The notes beneath the pieces are model-generated. The model was not told the origin of the DNA. It did no database searches and worked only from the letters and a program-made list of their open reading frames with translations. A program made the position numbers and the translations under genes. Below are positions 62,967 to 64,000 of a DNA stretch of 64,000 nucleotides, one piece after another; the first letter of the stretch is position 1; each line of letters starts with the position of its first letter. The stretch is from Ooceraea biroi (taxonomy: Eukaryota; Arthropoda; Insecta; Hymenoptera; Formicidae): contig NC_039509.1 in the NCBI RefSeq assembly GCF_003672135.1, positions 6,324,001 to 6,388,000 of the forward strand, in the 5' to 3' direction.

Positions 62967-64000
62967 CAAACGCGTGTGCACGAGCACATTTTGATGTAGA
63001 GAATAATGCGGCTACATTATTCCACATTCACCCGAATAAATAAGCCCGTGAGCGCTTTACTGTTGTACATCATATGGTTTAATAATAATGTGCATTATAA
63101 AATTTATATAATGCCAACAATCCCATTAGGTATATAAAGCAAACATGAAAACGTTTCTATTTATAAAAATATTTATAAATTAAAAACTGTAATATTATAT
63201 TGTAATACGATTCCGTTTAAAACTATATAAAGAATATTCAGCGATTTTATTGAAATAATTCGTTAAATATTTTGCAAATAATTCACAAATAAATCCGACA
63301 GCTCTGTTTACATTAACATATATAATCATAAAAATATATATCAATTCATTACTTCAGAACAATCTACTTTATTAAATATCTATGGTACACAATAAAATCC
63401 TATGACCTGAAAGAGACGCATCAAGCTATTTTATAAGGAAACACCGCTGACGATATTGATCATGATATAAAGCAGAAGCAGCTATACGTATCATGAAGAA
63501 ATAACGGCATCGTGATCGACAATGTACGTGATGTGCATAAATTTTGTTTCGGAGATCCTAACTAATAAAAATAAAGACGCAAACAGACGGTGTCTGCGAA
63601 CGACAAAATGGATAATTAAATCTTTTATGTACAAGATAACACCTGCGGCGATGCAGAATAAAAGGGTAGATATCATTACATAAATATCTGCAACGTATCG
63701 ATATTTATAATTTCACATTTTTATAATTGCTTATTGAACCGAAAAATAAAAGCGAATTTGTCTGAATATACTTGATAAGAAAACATTGAACAAAATGAGG
63801 ATACACGTGTAGGGAATTAAATTAAAAAATAATAAATAATAAAATAATAAAATAATAAAAAGTTAAAAAATAAAATGAACAACGAAACGTTGTGATTCGC
63901 ATCGCAAGACAAGCAAGGCCAGCAATCGTAGATAAATCTAATTTAACATTAAACTAATAATATACGTTGCAACATAAATAAATTGAATACAAGGTATTTG
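62967..64000. other. AT-rich tail, no gene recognised
   Basis: Very AT-rich. An AATAATAAAATAATAAA-type low-complexity tract occupies about 63816-63876. Nothing else supported. Confidence 0.6.

Overview
The window looks like nuclear DNA of an insect, most likely a hymenopteran and plausibly an ant. The reasons are AT-rich background mixed with CpG-rich blocks, compact genes with 56-134 bp GT-AG introns, one gene with multi-kilobase introns, and mariner-like elements ending in CAGGGTGTCCC. Species cannot be named from sequence alone. No bacterial, viral, CRISPR or operon-like structure was seen.

Layout. Bases 1-9.3 kb: no recognisable protein gene, with CpG-rich stretches and a short 45-bp repeat. 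9.3 kb: an intact tRNA-Arg(UCG). 11.9-20.6 kb: a compact cluster of three housekeeping or neuronal genes. These are an SV2-like MFS transporter (+), ribosomal protein L17/uL22 (-, convergent with the transporter) and a DENND6/FAM116-type Rab GEF (+, divergent from RpL17). 24.8-34.7 kb: the last five coding exons of Sap47/SYAP1 (-), spread over 10 kb with long introns rich in GA/CT tracts; its N-terminal exons were not found. 35.7-37.2 kb: a complete Tc1/mariner-type transposon with DD41D spacing, whose transposase reads through only if a 97-bp intron is removed. 41.9 and 52.4 kb: two copies, each exactly 733 bp, of an internally deleted mariner-like element with 151-bp inverted repeats. 53.2-64.0 kb: no recognised gene, one weak candidate exon near 61.4 kb and a truncated tRNA-like fragment near 62.9 kb.

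Exon structures were assembled by hand from reading frame, splice sites and remembered family sequence. Every internal junction keeps phase, and the deduced lengths (SV2-like about 519 aa from the first visible exon, RpL17 185 aa, DENND6 610 aa, Sap47 266 aa C-terminal part, transposase 365 aa) fit the families. Two genes (SV2-like, Sap47) belong to synaptic-vesicle-associated families. The ribosomal gene and the Rab GEF are general cellular functions. I see no evidence that the four form one pathway.

The most interesting points are the intron-containing DD41D transposase, a stop-free 102-bp intron in the SV2-like gene with a weak donor that would add a hydrophobic segment if retained, an unlabelled 118/145-bp duplicated sequence flanking and inside RpL17, and a compact cluster of palindromic E-box/bZIP-type sites upstream of the visible Sap47 exons.
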